DNA of 64,000 bases. Origin: Prevotellaceae bacterium UBA1743. GTDB lineage: Bacteria; Bacteroidota; Bacteroidia; Bacteroidales; Bacteroidaceae. Below, piece by piece: positions 21,401 through 29,467 of the stretch. The notes below the pieces were generated by a model. It did no database searches. It saw only the letters and a list, made by a program, of their open reading frames with translations, and was not told the DNA's origin. The stretch is from the NCBI GenBank assembly GCA_002314945.1, contig DCHV01000067.1:8843-72842 (forward strand). Reading direction: 5' to 3'. Position 1 is the first letter of the stretch; each line of letters starts with the position of its first letter. A program made the position numbers and the translations under genes.

Positions 21401-21943
21401 CAAATTGACCGTTATGATATGGTTTATTTGGGCAACTCTAATCCTAAGTGCAATGGTGGTTTCGGTCTCCAACTGTTCTATGAGAAGTTCATGCTGAATG
21501 CTGGTTTCAACTTCCGTGTTGGTAACAAGATTGTTAACTTGGCTCGTATGACTTACGAAAGTATGTTGAATAACGAGAACCAAAGTTTTGCTACCACATG
21601 GCGTTGGCGTAAGAATGGTGATGAGACAGTTATTCCTCGTGCTTTGAGTGGCGTAAATGGTTTCAATAGTTATAACTCTCTCCCCAGTGACCGTTACGTA
21701 GAGAATGGCGACTATTTGCGTCTGCAATATATTCAGTTGAGTTATGATTTCGATGCAAAACAGTTGAAGAAATATGGTATTCGCAACTTGAAGTTGTTTG
21801 CTTCTTTGAACAACCTTTGGTGCTGGACCAAGTACACTGGCGTGGATCCCGATGTCTCTCCACAGGGCTTCTCTGTATGTACGGATAATAGCCGTACGCC
21901 ACGTACAAAATCATTCACCTGTAGTATTAACCTCGGTTTCTAA
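18464..21943 (+). CDS. SusC/RagA-family TonB-linked outer membrane protein (first copy)
   Basis: 1159 residues. A signal peptide ends at PVSAQQ. Next comes a carboxypeptidase-regulatory-like domain (about 25-105: ISGTVSDDIDVIIGANVVEQ, GNFTMNI, LIVSYIGYKKF), then the plug (about 130-265: VDQALQGQIAGLDIVPNSG, MRLRGTSTINGNAQPLIVVN, ITVLKDAATAAKWGIKGSNG, VIEIKLRRG). The rest is a long beta-barrel ending in aromatic FTCSINLGF. SusC proteins form the TonB-driven channel for oligosaccharides or peptides and pair with a SusD lid. SusD follows 11 bp later. The regular codon choice (mostly AAG, GGT, CGT) suggests high expression. Confidence 0.95.
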   Translation: MNKLIKLLLLWVIALTALPVSAQQRRISGTVSDDIDVIIGANVVEQDKNNRIVSQTITDMNGNFTMNIKDPNNTLIVSYIGYKKFAQKLGSKSVFQIVLEDATKALKEVVKVAPKKAPTTGLDIPAREYAGAVQKFSMDDMEGLAFESVDQALQGQIAGLDIVPNSGNLGSGTTMRLRGTSTINGNAQPLIVVNDHIFELPEDAQDTNFETMDNEEQFSTLLNVNPEDIESITVLKDAATAAKWGIKGSNGVIEIKLRRGHRGPTNVTFSYKFSGTWQPDGYKMLNGDGYTMMMKEAYYNPYQIPTSLTEMDYNMEQPYIYNHYSHNTDWVNEVKQFGQEHKYYVTLSGGGEKATFRISAGYDKSSGSIIGQNLDRFTTASALDYWVSDRIKFSSNINLTFTNNKKNYGNDILARAYKAMPNMSVYEFDAQGNTTGNYFNMLPLAAIYGTSSSIALENDGYHTSYKLQDMFFNGNPVARAKMAWDKENQYNLTPQFSIEYKLLGKDDEHHRLNYVGDVQLNIYNTTSHEYCPSDLKTMAWVWGGDNKTNLGSNERNYVSDTEYKSVEFTTRHDLRYYSAFKNKDHSLMGLARFEMATGTSNNQTLGLWNVPDGITDPTVTAILNAASASNSDWRSQSFFEQVHYSYKSKYSLDASVRTDGSTSFGKGHKYGTFPSVGGRWNIIDEDWMQWSKKVVSMLAFRPTWGFTGNTGGGGYNQYNRYATSGYYNGHSVIIPENLSLTEIRWEKTRQWNLGFNVGFLDDLLTAEIEVYNKKTTDLLMSDLRIPSANGFQYLSKVNAGTLRNKGWELNLNTAKICKVGKFAMKLRGNVAQNFNEVEEMNPLILESLNGADTYQPGNLAYNNRVQIGNALGSIYGLRYKGVYKYDYDHNGYTTASISSYGYAEEGTTGLDASGNKINTAAAAERRGDIATCPIAYDENGNMLTDAKGIPLPMYYCYNESYRYQFQGGDAIYEDINHDGQIDRYDMVYLGNSNPKCNGGFGLQLFYEKFMLNAGFNFRVGNKIVNLARMTYESMLNNENQSFATTWRWRKNGDETVIPRALSGVNGFNSYNSLPSDRYVENGDYLRLQYIQLSYDFDAKQLKKYGIRNLKLFASLNNLWCWTKYTGVDPDVSPQGFSVCTDNSRTPRTKSFTCSINLGF

Positions 21944-21954
21944 AGTGAATAGCA

Positions 21955-23853
21955 ATGAAAATAAAGAAAATATATAAACCCGTCTGCCTTTTAGGTTTGA
22001 TGACAGTCACCGCCACTTCATGTGAGGACTGGCTGACTCTCTATCCACAGGATCGCGTTGTGGAAGAGAACTTCTGGGAAGACAAGAACGACCTTGAAGG
22101 TGTTCGTTATGGCGCATACAAGCAAATGTGTGCTACCATTGAAAAGTTTGCCATTTGGGGTGATTTGAGATCGGATGCATATAAAATCAATCCGGTGGAT
22201 GATGACGACCAGAAGTACAGAGATGATTTTACGGATATTATCCAGGGTATGCCCGACTCCAGTATGACCTATTTCGACTGGAGCGGTGTCTATACCACTA
22301 TCAACTATTGTAATAAGGTATTGCAGCATGGTGAGGAAGTGCTTGCTAAGGACAAGCAGTTCACCACATCTGAATGGTTGCAGATGCGCGCCGAGATGAC
22401 CGGTCTTCGTGCATTGAACTATTTCTATTTACTTCGTGCCTTCAAGGATATTCCATATACTACCAAGGTTGTGAATACCGATGAGGAAGTGGAAGAATTC
22501 CCCTTGACAATGCAGATGGATGTATTGGATTCTATCATTTTGGATTGTGAGAAGGTCAAGGGCCAAGCTCGTAACCGTTTCACCAGTACAGCTGATTCCA
22601 AGGGTATGATTACCAATAGCGCTATCTATGCTATGTTGTCAGATATGTACCTGTGGCGCGCTTCTTTGCATCAGGGTCGTGGCTTGAATAATGATACCGT
22701 ACGTGTCGGTGCTACTCTGGTGGCTCATACACCTAAGGATGATTACCAGAAGGCCGTTGACTATGCAGATTTGGCACTTTCATCATTAGCTACACAGACA
22801 GAAGCTGCCAATACTGGTTATAATCGCACAATTTCTGAAAAGGAAAATTATGGTTTGACCAATTGTAACATGATTGCGAATGACTTTGCTGGTGCAAATT
22901 CTGGTGCTCAACCTGAAATGAATGTTGAAGATTTGATTTTCACTCAAGGAAATAGTGATGAAAGTATCTTTGAACTCCAGTTCAATACAAGTGATAGTCG
23001 TCAGAATACGACAGTTAGCTTGATGTACGGATATACAGATGGTACTCATTTGGCTGTCAGCGAAGATGCTATGGGTGCTGTATTCGGTGGTCTCTCCTCT
23101 ACTGCAGGTAAGTATGATACACGTACATGGATTGGTTGTAACAACAAGCTAAAGGGTATGGCTGGTTCTGCATTGAGCGGATATTATTGCATGAAGTACC
23201 AATCACCTGTTGTAGTTATCAGTACGACAAGCGACAAAGAGGTTTCTTTGGATATTTCAAAGTCAAATGCTTATAGCAACTGGATTATCTATCGCATGAC
23301 AGACGTGATGTTGATGAAGGCAGAGGCTCTTGCTTGCTTGGCTGCTTGGAATGTTAACAAAGATGCTAATAACAAACTGTGTCAGCAGTACGTTAATGCT
23401 ATTCACCGTCGTAACTATTGTGACTTAAAGGATGGCAATGTGCCCAGTACTGATGTCACAGTTTCTTCCACTGTCAAATATGGTGATGCAGTTTCTACTG
23501 GTTCAGATTATGTGAAGTTGGTTATGAACGAGCGTTTGGCTGAATTGATTGGTGAAGGTAAGAGATGGTTCGACTTGGTTCGCTATGCTGAGCGTAATGC
23601 AGGTGGCATGGACGGAACTGTTGACGAACGTGAGTGGACCGAAGCTCTTCCCATCGGTAATGGTCAGACTGGTATGCGTAAGATGGTTGACGATTATTTG
23701 AAGACAACTTACAGCAGTCTCTATACTACCTTAAAGAACAGATTCAAGAATCGCTATGGTATGTATTGTCCCATTTATTATATGGAGGTCAAGGCAAGTA
23801 ACGGTGCCATAACTCAGAACCCTGTTTGGAATAAATCAAAGTACGACAATTAA
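21955..23853 (+). CDS. SusD/RagB-family nutrient-binding lipoprotein (first copy)
   Basis: 632 residues. A lipoprotein signal ends at ATSCEDWL with Cys23. SusD landmarks follow: NFWEDKNDLEGVRYGAYKQM, AEMTGLRALNYFYLLRAFKD (helix of the TPR-like core), SAIYAMLSDMYLWRASL, and the C-terminal MTDVMLMKAEALA, MNERLAELIGEGKRWFDLVR and YCPIYYMEV. SusD sits on the cell surface as the lid over its SusC partner, encoded just upstream, and binds the ligand. The exact substrate cannot be read from sequence. An untranslated 110-bp gap with a possible promoter separates it from the next Fas1 gene. Confidence 0.95.
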   Translation: MKIKKIYKPVCLLGLMTVTATSCEDWLTLYPQDRVVEENFWEDKNDLEGVRYGAYKQMCATIEKFAIWGDLRSDAYKINPVDDDDQKYRDDFTDIIQGMPDSSMTYFDWSGVYTTINYCNKVLQHGEEVLAKDKQFTTSEWLQMRAEMTGLRALNYFYLLRAFKDIPYTTKVVNTDEEVEEFPLTMQMDVLDSIILDCEKVKGQARNRFTSTADSKGMITNSAIYAMLSDMYLWRASLHQGRGLNNDTVRVGATLVAHTPKDDYQKAVDYADLALSSLATQTEAANTGYNRTISEKENYGLTNCNMIANDFAGANSGAQPEMNVEDLIFTQGNSDESIFELQFNTSDSRQNTTVSLMYGYTDGTHLAVSEDAMGAVFGGLSSTAGKYDTRTWIGCNNKLKGMAGSALSGYYCMKYQSPVVVISTTSDKEVSLDISKSNAYSNWIIYRMTDVMLMKAEALACLAAWNVNKDANNKLCQQYVNAIHRRNYCDLKDGNVPSTDVTVSSTVKYGDAVSTGSDYVKLVMNERLAELIGEGKRWFDLVRYAERNAGGMDGTVDEREWTEALPIGNGQTGMRKMVDDYLKTTYSSLYTTLKNRFKNRYGMYCPIYYMEVKASNGAITQNPVWNKSKYDN

Positions 23854-23936
23854 TAAAATCAAAATGGTTGGTTTTCCATCGGTTGGTATCATCGCTTTTT
23901 TGCGGTAATGGATTTCTTTGGAAATATTAGCCAGCG

Positions 23937-23944
23937 TATATTTG
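23937..23944 (+). promoter_or_regulatory. Possible internal promoter before the second Fas1 gene
   Basis: TATATTTG matches TAnnTTTG and lies 20 bp before the ATG at 23964. A TTTG at 23917-23920 is only 16 bp upstream, short for this promoter class. It could let the second Fas1-SusC-SusD unit be expressed separately. Confidence 0.38.
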
Positions 23945-23963
23945 AAAAATAAAAAGAACATAT

Positions 23964-25979
23964 ATGGCAAAGAACAATTTTTATAAATACATCGGAGTCA
24001 TGGCTTTGGGGTCTGTGATTATGGCAGCACCTTCCTGCTCCGATACCTGGGATGACCACTATGCCGCTCTTGAAGAGACGGATCCTGCGGCCACCCATAC
24101 ACTGTGGGAGCAGATTAAGAGCAATCCCAATCTGTCTCGCTTTGCTGACATAGCTGAGAAAGCCAAGATGTACAAGGATGACAAACATCCTATGGCAACC
24201 TATACGTTTAAGGATCTTCTCAGTAGCAATCGAGTGGTTACGGTTTGGGCACCAGAAAACAGTTGCTTCACCGATGAAGAGTATAAAGAATGGCTCCAAA
24301 AATGTGAGACGGATGGTTATACTGTACAACAGCAATTGTTAGGTAATCATATTACTACTTGGCGTTATACGCTGAATGGTGAAAAGTTGGATACGTTGAA
24401 GATGATCAATTCAAAGAACCTCATTTTCGACCGTAAGGCACGTACTATTGGAGGAGTTGCAATTAAAGAATGTAATATTCCTGCAGTCAATGGTACTTTG
24501 AATACTATTGGTCAACTTACGCCTTTCGATTTTAACTTCTATGAGTATATCAAGTTCAAGGGTACAATGCCCAAGTTCCGTGAATATATTCTGAGTAAGG
24601 ATACTACTTATTTCTTTGAAAGTGCCAGTATCGAAGGCCTTCCCGATGAGAATGGAAATCCTACCTACGTGGATAGCGTATATCGTACTTACAATAGACT
24701 CTTCGATAGCTACTCTTATTTGCCAGCTACCAATCCAGAAGATTGGTTGATGGTTGATAAGGGTTTCGGGTATGGCTCAAGCCTTATTGCCGAAGACTCC
24801 ATGTTCATTATGGTAATGCCTACCGATCAGGCATGGGATAAGGCAGAAAGCACATTGAGCAGTTACTACAACTATGCACCTGTCTATATCAATCGTAAGA
24901 ATGGTTTGAAGCAGGCCGAGAGTACGGACGATGGATTGAATGCAGATTCTCTGAAGAATATGTCTATGGGTATGGACATTGTTTCACCCTTGGTGTTCAA
25001 TGTACACAAACAACCTCGTCGAGGTGGCAAGAATGGTACCCCTTGGACTTTGGAGTCTTTCATCCAGTTTAAAAGCGACAGTGCAGAATATCTCTTGAAT
25101 TGCCGTTACGATACGCTTCGTTCTACCAATCAGTGGGAAAAGACCGCATTGTTCAATGGAAACTATGTAAAAATGAGTAATGGTTATGGTTATGAAGTAA
25201 ATGAATGGGCGTTCCCCACTCAGTTCTACAAGCCAGACGTAATAGTCGAAATGGGTTGGGGCGCTATCTATGATATGACGAACAATACCACTGGTACCTT
25301 TACTTCTGTTAGTTTCAGCAATAGTACTTACAAGGCTATTACCAGTAAATATGGTAAAGTAAGCAAGGACAATTTCTATCAGTTGAAGCAGGCTGGTACA
25401 GGTACCAACCCCAAGTGTGATGTTGTTCTTCAGACCAATACCAACGAGGCATACGTGACAAATGGTCAGGTGATGAGTGGCAAGTACGATATTTATCTGG
25501 TCATGGTTCCCCTTTGGTATGTTGACTTGAGTAATATTGGAGAGTGCGGTGAGCCTTTTGCCAAGTATGAGTTTAACTATGAAATCGATCCTGAGACAAA
25601 TGATACGCTTTCTGTAGATTCTATCTTGACACCCAATGTTGCTTATATTGACTCTTTGTCAGGTGTTGATAAGAACAAGCTTAATATTCAAATCAACTAC
25701 AACAATGGTGTAGCTAAGGAAGCGACTTCTTCCAAAGTCACGATTTCCTACGATGCAAATAAGGTTGATACAGTATTGGCAGTAGCTGACTTTGAGTTCC
25801 CCTATTCCTACAAGAATCTTCGTTACAGTTATCCCACTATGACGATTCAGGGTGCGCCCAGTTCTACCGAAGTCCGCAATAAGGGCTTCAAACGTGATAT
25901 CTGCATAGATAGAATCATCCTCCGCAGCAAGGAGAATGGTGAAATCAAAGAAATCGACCCGAATGTCACAGAATTATAA
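23964..25979 (+). CDS. Fasciclin (Fas1)-domain lipoprotein (second)
   Basis: 671 residues. The signal MALGSVIMAAPSCSDTW has a plausible lipobox (APSC, Cys25). Two Fas1-like modules can be followed: about 45-190 (TFKDLLSSNRVVTVWAPENS, CFTDEEYKEWL) and about 195-345 (FREYILSKDTTYFFESAS, FIMVMPTDQAWDKAE). The C-terminal third (about 440-671) is beta-rich and unassigned; YDIYLVMVPLWYV and the closing KRDICIDRIILRSK resemble accessory-domain strands seen in Bacteroidetes surface lipoproteins. It sits 11 bp before the second SusC gene. Together with the first Fas1 gene it gives the locus two different surface binders. I do not recognise its ligand. Confidence 0.82.
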   Translation: MAKNNFYKYIGVMALGSVIMAAPSCSDTWDDHYAALEETDPAATHTLWEQIKSNPNLSRFADIAEKAKMYKDDKHPMATYTFKDLLSSNRVVTVWAPENSCFTDEEYKEWLQKCETDGYTVQQQLLGNHITTWRYTLNGEKLDTLKMINSKNLIFDRKARTIGGVAIKECNIPAVNGTLNTIGQLTPFDFNFYEYIKFKGTMPKFREYILSKDTTYFFESASIEGLPDENGNPTYVDSVYRTYNRLFDSYSYLPATNPEDWLMVDKGFGYGSSLIAEDSMFIMVMPTDQAWDKAESTLSSYYNYAPVYINRKNGLKQAESTDDGLNADSLKNMSMGMDIVSPLVFNVHKQPRRGGKNGTPWTLESFIQFKSDSAEYLLNCRYDTLRSTNQWEKTALFNGNYVKMSNGYGYEVNEWAFPTQFYKPDVIVEMGWGAIYDMTNNTTGTFTSVSFSNSTYKAITSKYGKVSKDNFYQLKQAGTGTNPKCDVVLQTNTNEAYVTNGQVMSGKYDIYLVMVPLWYVDLSNIGECGEPFAKYEFNYEIDPETNDTLSVDSILTPNVAYIDSLSGVDKNKLNIQINYNNGVAKEATSSKVTISYDANKVDTVLAVADFEFPYSYKNLRYSYPTMTIQGAPSSTEVRNKGFKRDICIDRIILRSKENGEIKEIDPNVTEL

Positions 25980-25990
25980 TATTTGAAGAT

Positions 25991-28900
25991 ATGAAAGACA
26001 GAATAAGTAATACATTTCTGCACAAGACCTTTCGAACAGGTCTGTGTTTCATGATGCTTTCGGGCTTCTGCGCTACTGGCGTCTTTGCTCAGGATGCGAA
26101 CGATGGCGAGGAAGTGGCTGTTCGACGCATCACGAAAGCGAAAGCAAAACAATACGAGATGAAGACCGTCAAGGGTGTCATCACTGATGATGCCACAGGT
26201 ACTCCAATGGGCGGTGTTCGCGTACAAGCATTTGGACTTCAAGCATATTCCACGCTGACTGGTGAAGATGGTTCCTATACATTGGATATCCCCACTTTCT
26301 CGGACGCTGTGTATGTGTATGCCGAAGGTTTCAACCCCTTGCAGATTGCTGTTAAGGACAATGAAGCAAGTGGTGCGCTTATGACTACCACATTTAATGG
26401 CTTTTATACCGATGGTACTTCTATTACATCCACCCGTTCCATTGCATTGGATGAAACAAGTGGTATGAGCATTGACAAGGATATTCAGGAGCAATTGGCT
26501 GCCGACTTGCACACCTCCACTCGCAATGGAGTTCCTGGCATCGGATCATTCATGAGCATCCGCGGTATCAACTCAATCAATGCTAATACTCAGCCTCTTG
26601 TCATTCTGGATGGCAATATGATTGATCTTCAGTATGATCGTACTACGTTGCACGAAGGTTTTTACAACAATCTTCTTGCAGGTATTGATCCCGAAAATGT
26701 GGAAAGCATTCAGGTGATCAAGAATGCAACAGCCCTTTATGGTGCAAAGGGTGCAAATGGTGTTGTAATTATCAATACCAAACGTGGTAAGAGCATGGCT
26801 ACAAAGATTGGCGTGCGCGTCTATGGCGGTGTTGAACTTACTCCTAAAAAATTGGGTATGTTGAATGGCGATCAGTATAGTCTTTACCTTAATGACGTTG
26901 TAAGCACGATGGATGGTGTCACCAGCAAGGATCTGAATAGTTTCAATTTCCTTGACAAGAGCCCCAGCAACTATTATCGTAAGGTGTATAGCAACAACAC
27001 TGATTGGCAAAAGGATATGTATCGTACTGCCTTCACTCAGAACTACAAGATCAATGTAGAGGGTGGTGATGACATTGGTATGTATGCTCTTTCACTGGGA
27101 TATGCTAAGAATCAGAGCACAGGCGAAGGTACTGATATGGATCGTCTGAACCTCCGTTTCAATACGGATATCAAAGTGTTTGAAAAGGTAAGTACAGAAT
27201 TGGATATCGCCTACAACCAGAACTCCTATAACATTTTGGATAATGGTTGGAGTGAGGATTATGATATGCAGAATATCGGTTCTACGAATGTGTTGGGCTT
27301 GATTATGCCTTCATTCCTCAGTCCTTATGCTTATTACTATGACGAGACTTCTCAGGCTGCGTATTCTTGCGATCGTTTGACATTGTCCAATGAATATTCA
27401 GGTAAGTATGCTGCCAGTCAGTCTAACTCTATTCAGAATCCCTTCAACTTCGCACGCAGTATTGGGCGTGAGAATGTGAATGAAGCTTTGCGTAACCCCT
27501 ATTGGATTCTGCAGAATGGTAAGGGTAGCAATAAGAACTTCGCTCAGACGACTCAGATTGACTTGAATGTGAAGCCCAAGTGGCAGGTAACAAAGCAGTT
27601 TAGCATCAGCGACCGTTTCAACTACAACATGAATCGTAACAACGAGAAGTATTTCCTTCCCATCAATGGTGCTACAAATTTCGCTCTTACCGACTTAGGT
27701 AACATTACGAGCGTTTTGAAAACTCAGTTTGCTAAGGAAACGACATTGAATAACGATTTCCGTTTGGAATGGGCCAACAACTATGGTGCACACAACATCG
27801 ATGTGTATGGTGGATGGCGTTACAATAACTACTCTTATAGTTACAACTATATGAGAGGTTACAACAACGGTAACGATAAGCTGCCTATTTTGAACAAGAA
27901 TATGAAGTATCTGAATTATGGTGGTACCAATGACAACTGGATTGATATGGCATACTACCTGAATGCAGATTACAATTTCAAGAACCGCTATTTTGCACAG
28001 TTCACCTTGAGTTCTCAGAGTGGTAGCCGCTTCGGTAAGGATACTAAGGATGGCTTCAAGTTGGCCGGTGTAAGTTGGGGTATCTTCCCATCTCTGCAGT
28101 TAGGTTGGATTATTAGCAACGAGTCTTGGTTCAACACTACTAAGGGTGTCGATTATCTGAAACTTACAGCAGGTGTTGACCAGAGTGGTAATGATGACCT
28201 TGACTACTATGCAGCTCGTACCTATTGGGAAAGTCAGAATGTAACGGAGAATACAGTAGGTCTGTATTTGAAGAATATCGAGAATAGTAATATTCAGTGG
28301 GAAACTACCACAAAATTCAATGTGGCTCTCGAAGGAAGTTTCCTCAAGAATCGCCTCTATGCAGGCTTGGACTTGTTCTGGAACAAGACTGACAATCTGC
28401 TTACCACAAAGCAGCTAAGTTACATCTCTGGTATGAAGAGATATTGGACGAATGAAGGTTCTCTTACTAACAAGGGTTTTGAAGTACACGCAAATGCAGC
28501 TATCTTGAATAAGAAAGATTGGAAGTGGGAACTTGGTGCTTCTGTAGGTCACTACAACAACAAGATTACAGATCTCCCCAACACACAGGACAATACCATC
28601 AAGATGTATAAGAATGTGTATGATGCAGCTAATGATTCTTGGAGTCAGGTACAGACTGGTACTATTGAAGGTTACACAAATAGCGTATATGGTGAGAACA
28701 ATTCTCTGACCGCCGTAGGCTATGCTGTAGGTAGCTTCTATGGCTGGAAGACAAATGGCGTATTTGCAAGTGATGCAGAAGCATCTCAGGCAACCAATGC
28801 CCCTGGTACGAATGGCTATCTCAAGTATCCTACCGGAATTGCAGACGATCCTTATCGTAACTTCCAGGCTGGTGACGTTCGCTTTGTTGATCAGAATGGT

Positions 28901-29446
28901 GATGGCGTTATTGATGACAATGACAAGGTAGTTATCGGTAATCCCAATCCCGATATTTATGGTAACATTTTCACTGCCTTGACATGGAAGAACTTGCGCT
29001 TGGACGTAAACTTCAAGTACAGTTTGGGTAATGACGTTTATAACTACCAGCGTTCTATCATTGAGGGCGGTAACACGACATACAACCAGACTACTGCTAT
29101 GTTGCGTCGCTGGACCTACGAAGGTCAGAATACCGATATGCCCAAGGCTTGCTACAATAGTAGTGAAGACTGGCGCAACAACGAGCGTATGTCTGATCGT
29201 TGGATCGAGGATGGCAGTTATCTGAAGTTGAAGAATGTACGTCTTACTTACAAGTTGCCATATCACAACACCTGGTTGCAGGGAGTGAAGGTATGGGGTG
29301 AGGCCAACAATCTCTTCACTTTGACCAAGTATTTAGGTACCGATCCTGAAATGAGCTGCCGAAACAGTGCACTTTATCAAGGTGTAGATACCGGTATGAT
29401 TCCCAATGGTCGTAGCTTCAACATCGGTTTGTCTCTCAACTTGTAA
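25991..29446 (+). CDS. SusC/RagA-family TonB-linked outer membrane protein (second copy)
   Basis: 1151 residues. The signal peptide ends near GVFAQD. A carboxypeptidase-like domain (about 57-120: VKGVITDDATGTPMGGVRVQ, YSTLTGEDGSYTLDI) is followed by the plug (about 165-270: FMSIRGINSINANTQPLVIL, ESIQVIKNATALYGAKGANG, VVIINTKRG) and a barrel that ends FNIGLSLNL. Between the first domain and plug there is an additional 45-residue Ser/Thr-rich linker. It differs strongly in sequence from the first SusC, so the two are not a recent duplication. The partner SusD starts 10-22 bp downstream. Confidence 0.95.
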   Translation: MKDRISNTFLHKTFRTGLCFMMLSGFCATGVFAQDANDGEEVAVRRITKAKAKQYEMKTVKGVITDDATGTPMGGVRVQAFGLQAYSTLTGEDGSYTLDIPTFSDAVYVYAEGFNPLQIAVKDNEASGALMTTTFNGFYTDGTSITSTRSIALDETSGMSIDKDIQEQLAADLHTSTRNGVPGIGSFMSIRGINSINANTQPLVILDGNMIDLQYDRTTLHEGFYNNLLAGIDPENVESIQVIKNATALYGAKGANGVVIINTKRGKSMATKIGVRVYGGVELTPKKLGMLNGDQYSLYLNDVVSTMDGVTSKDLNSFNFLDKSPSNYYRKVYSNNTDWQKDMYRTAFTQNYKINVEGGDDIGMYALSLGYAKNQSTGEGTDMDRLNLRFNTDIKVFEKVSTELDIAYNQNSYNILDNGWSEDYDMQNIGSTNVLGLIMPSFLSPYAYYYDETSQAAYSCDRLTLSNEYSGKYAASQSNSIQNPFNFARSIGRENVNEALRNPYWILQNGKGSNKNFAQTTQIDLNVKPKWQVTKQFSISDRFNYNMNRNNEKYFLPINGATNFALTDLGNITSVLKTQFAKETTLNNDFRLEWANNYGAHNIDVYGGWRYNNYSYSYNYMRGYNNGNDKLPILNKNMKYLNYGGTNDNWIDMAYYLNADYNFKNRYFAQFTLSSQSGSRFGKDTKDGFKLAGVSWGIFPSLQLGWIISNESWFNTTKGVDYLKLTAGVDQSGNDDLDYYAARTYWESQNVTENTVGLYLKNIENSNIQWETTTKFNVALEGSFLKNRLYAGLDLFWNKTDNLLTTKQLSYISGMKRYWTNEGSLTNKGFEVHANAAILNKKDWKWELGASVGHYNNKITDLPNTQDNTIKMYKNVYDAANDSWSQVQTGTIEGYTNSVYGENNSLTAVGYAVGSFYGWKTNGVFASDAEASQATNAPGTNGYLKYPTGIADDPYRNFQAGDVRFVDQNGDGVIDDNDKVVIGNPNPDIYGNIFTALTWKNLRLDVNFKYSLGNDVYNYQRSIIEGGNTTYNQTTAMLRRWTYEGQNTDMPKACYNSSEDWRNNERMSDRWIEDGSYLKLKNVRLTYKLPYHNTWLQGVKVWGEANNLFTLTKYLGTDPEMSCRNSALYQGVDTGMIPNGRSFNIGLSLNL

Positions 29447-29467
29447 AATATAAAAATGATAAAGATT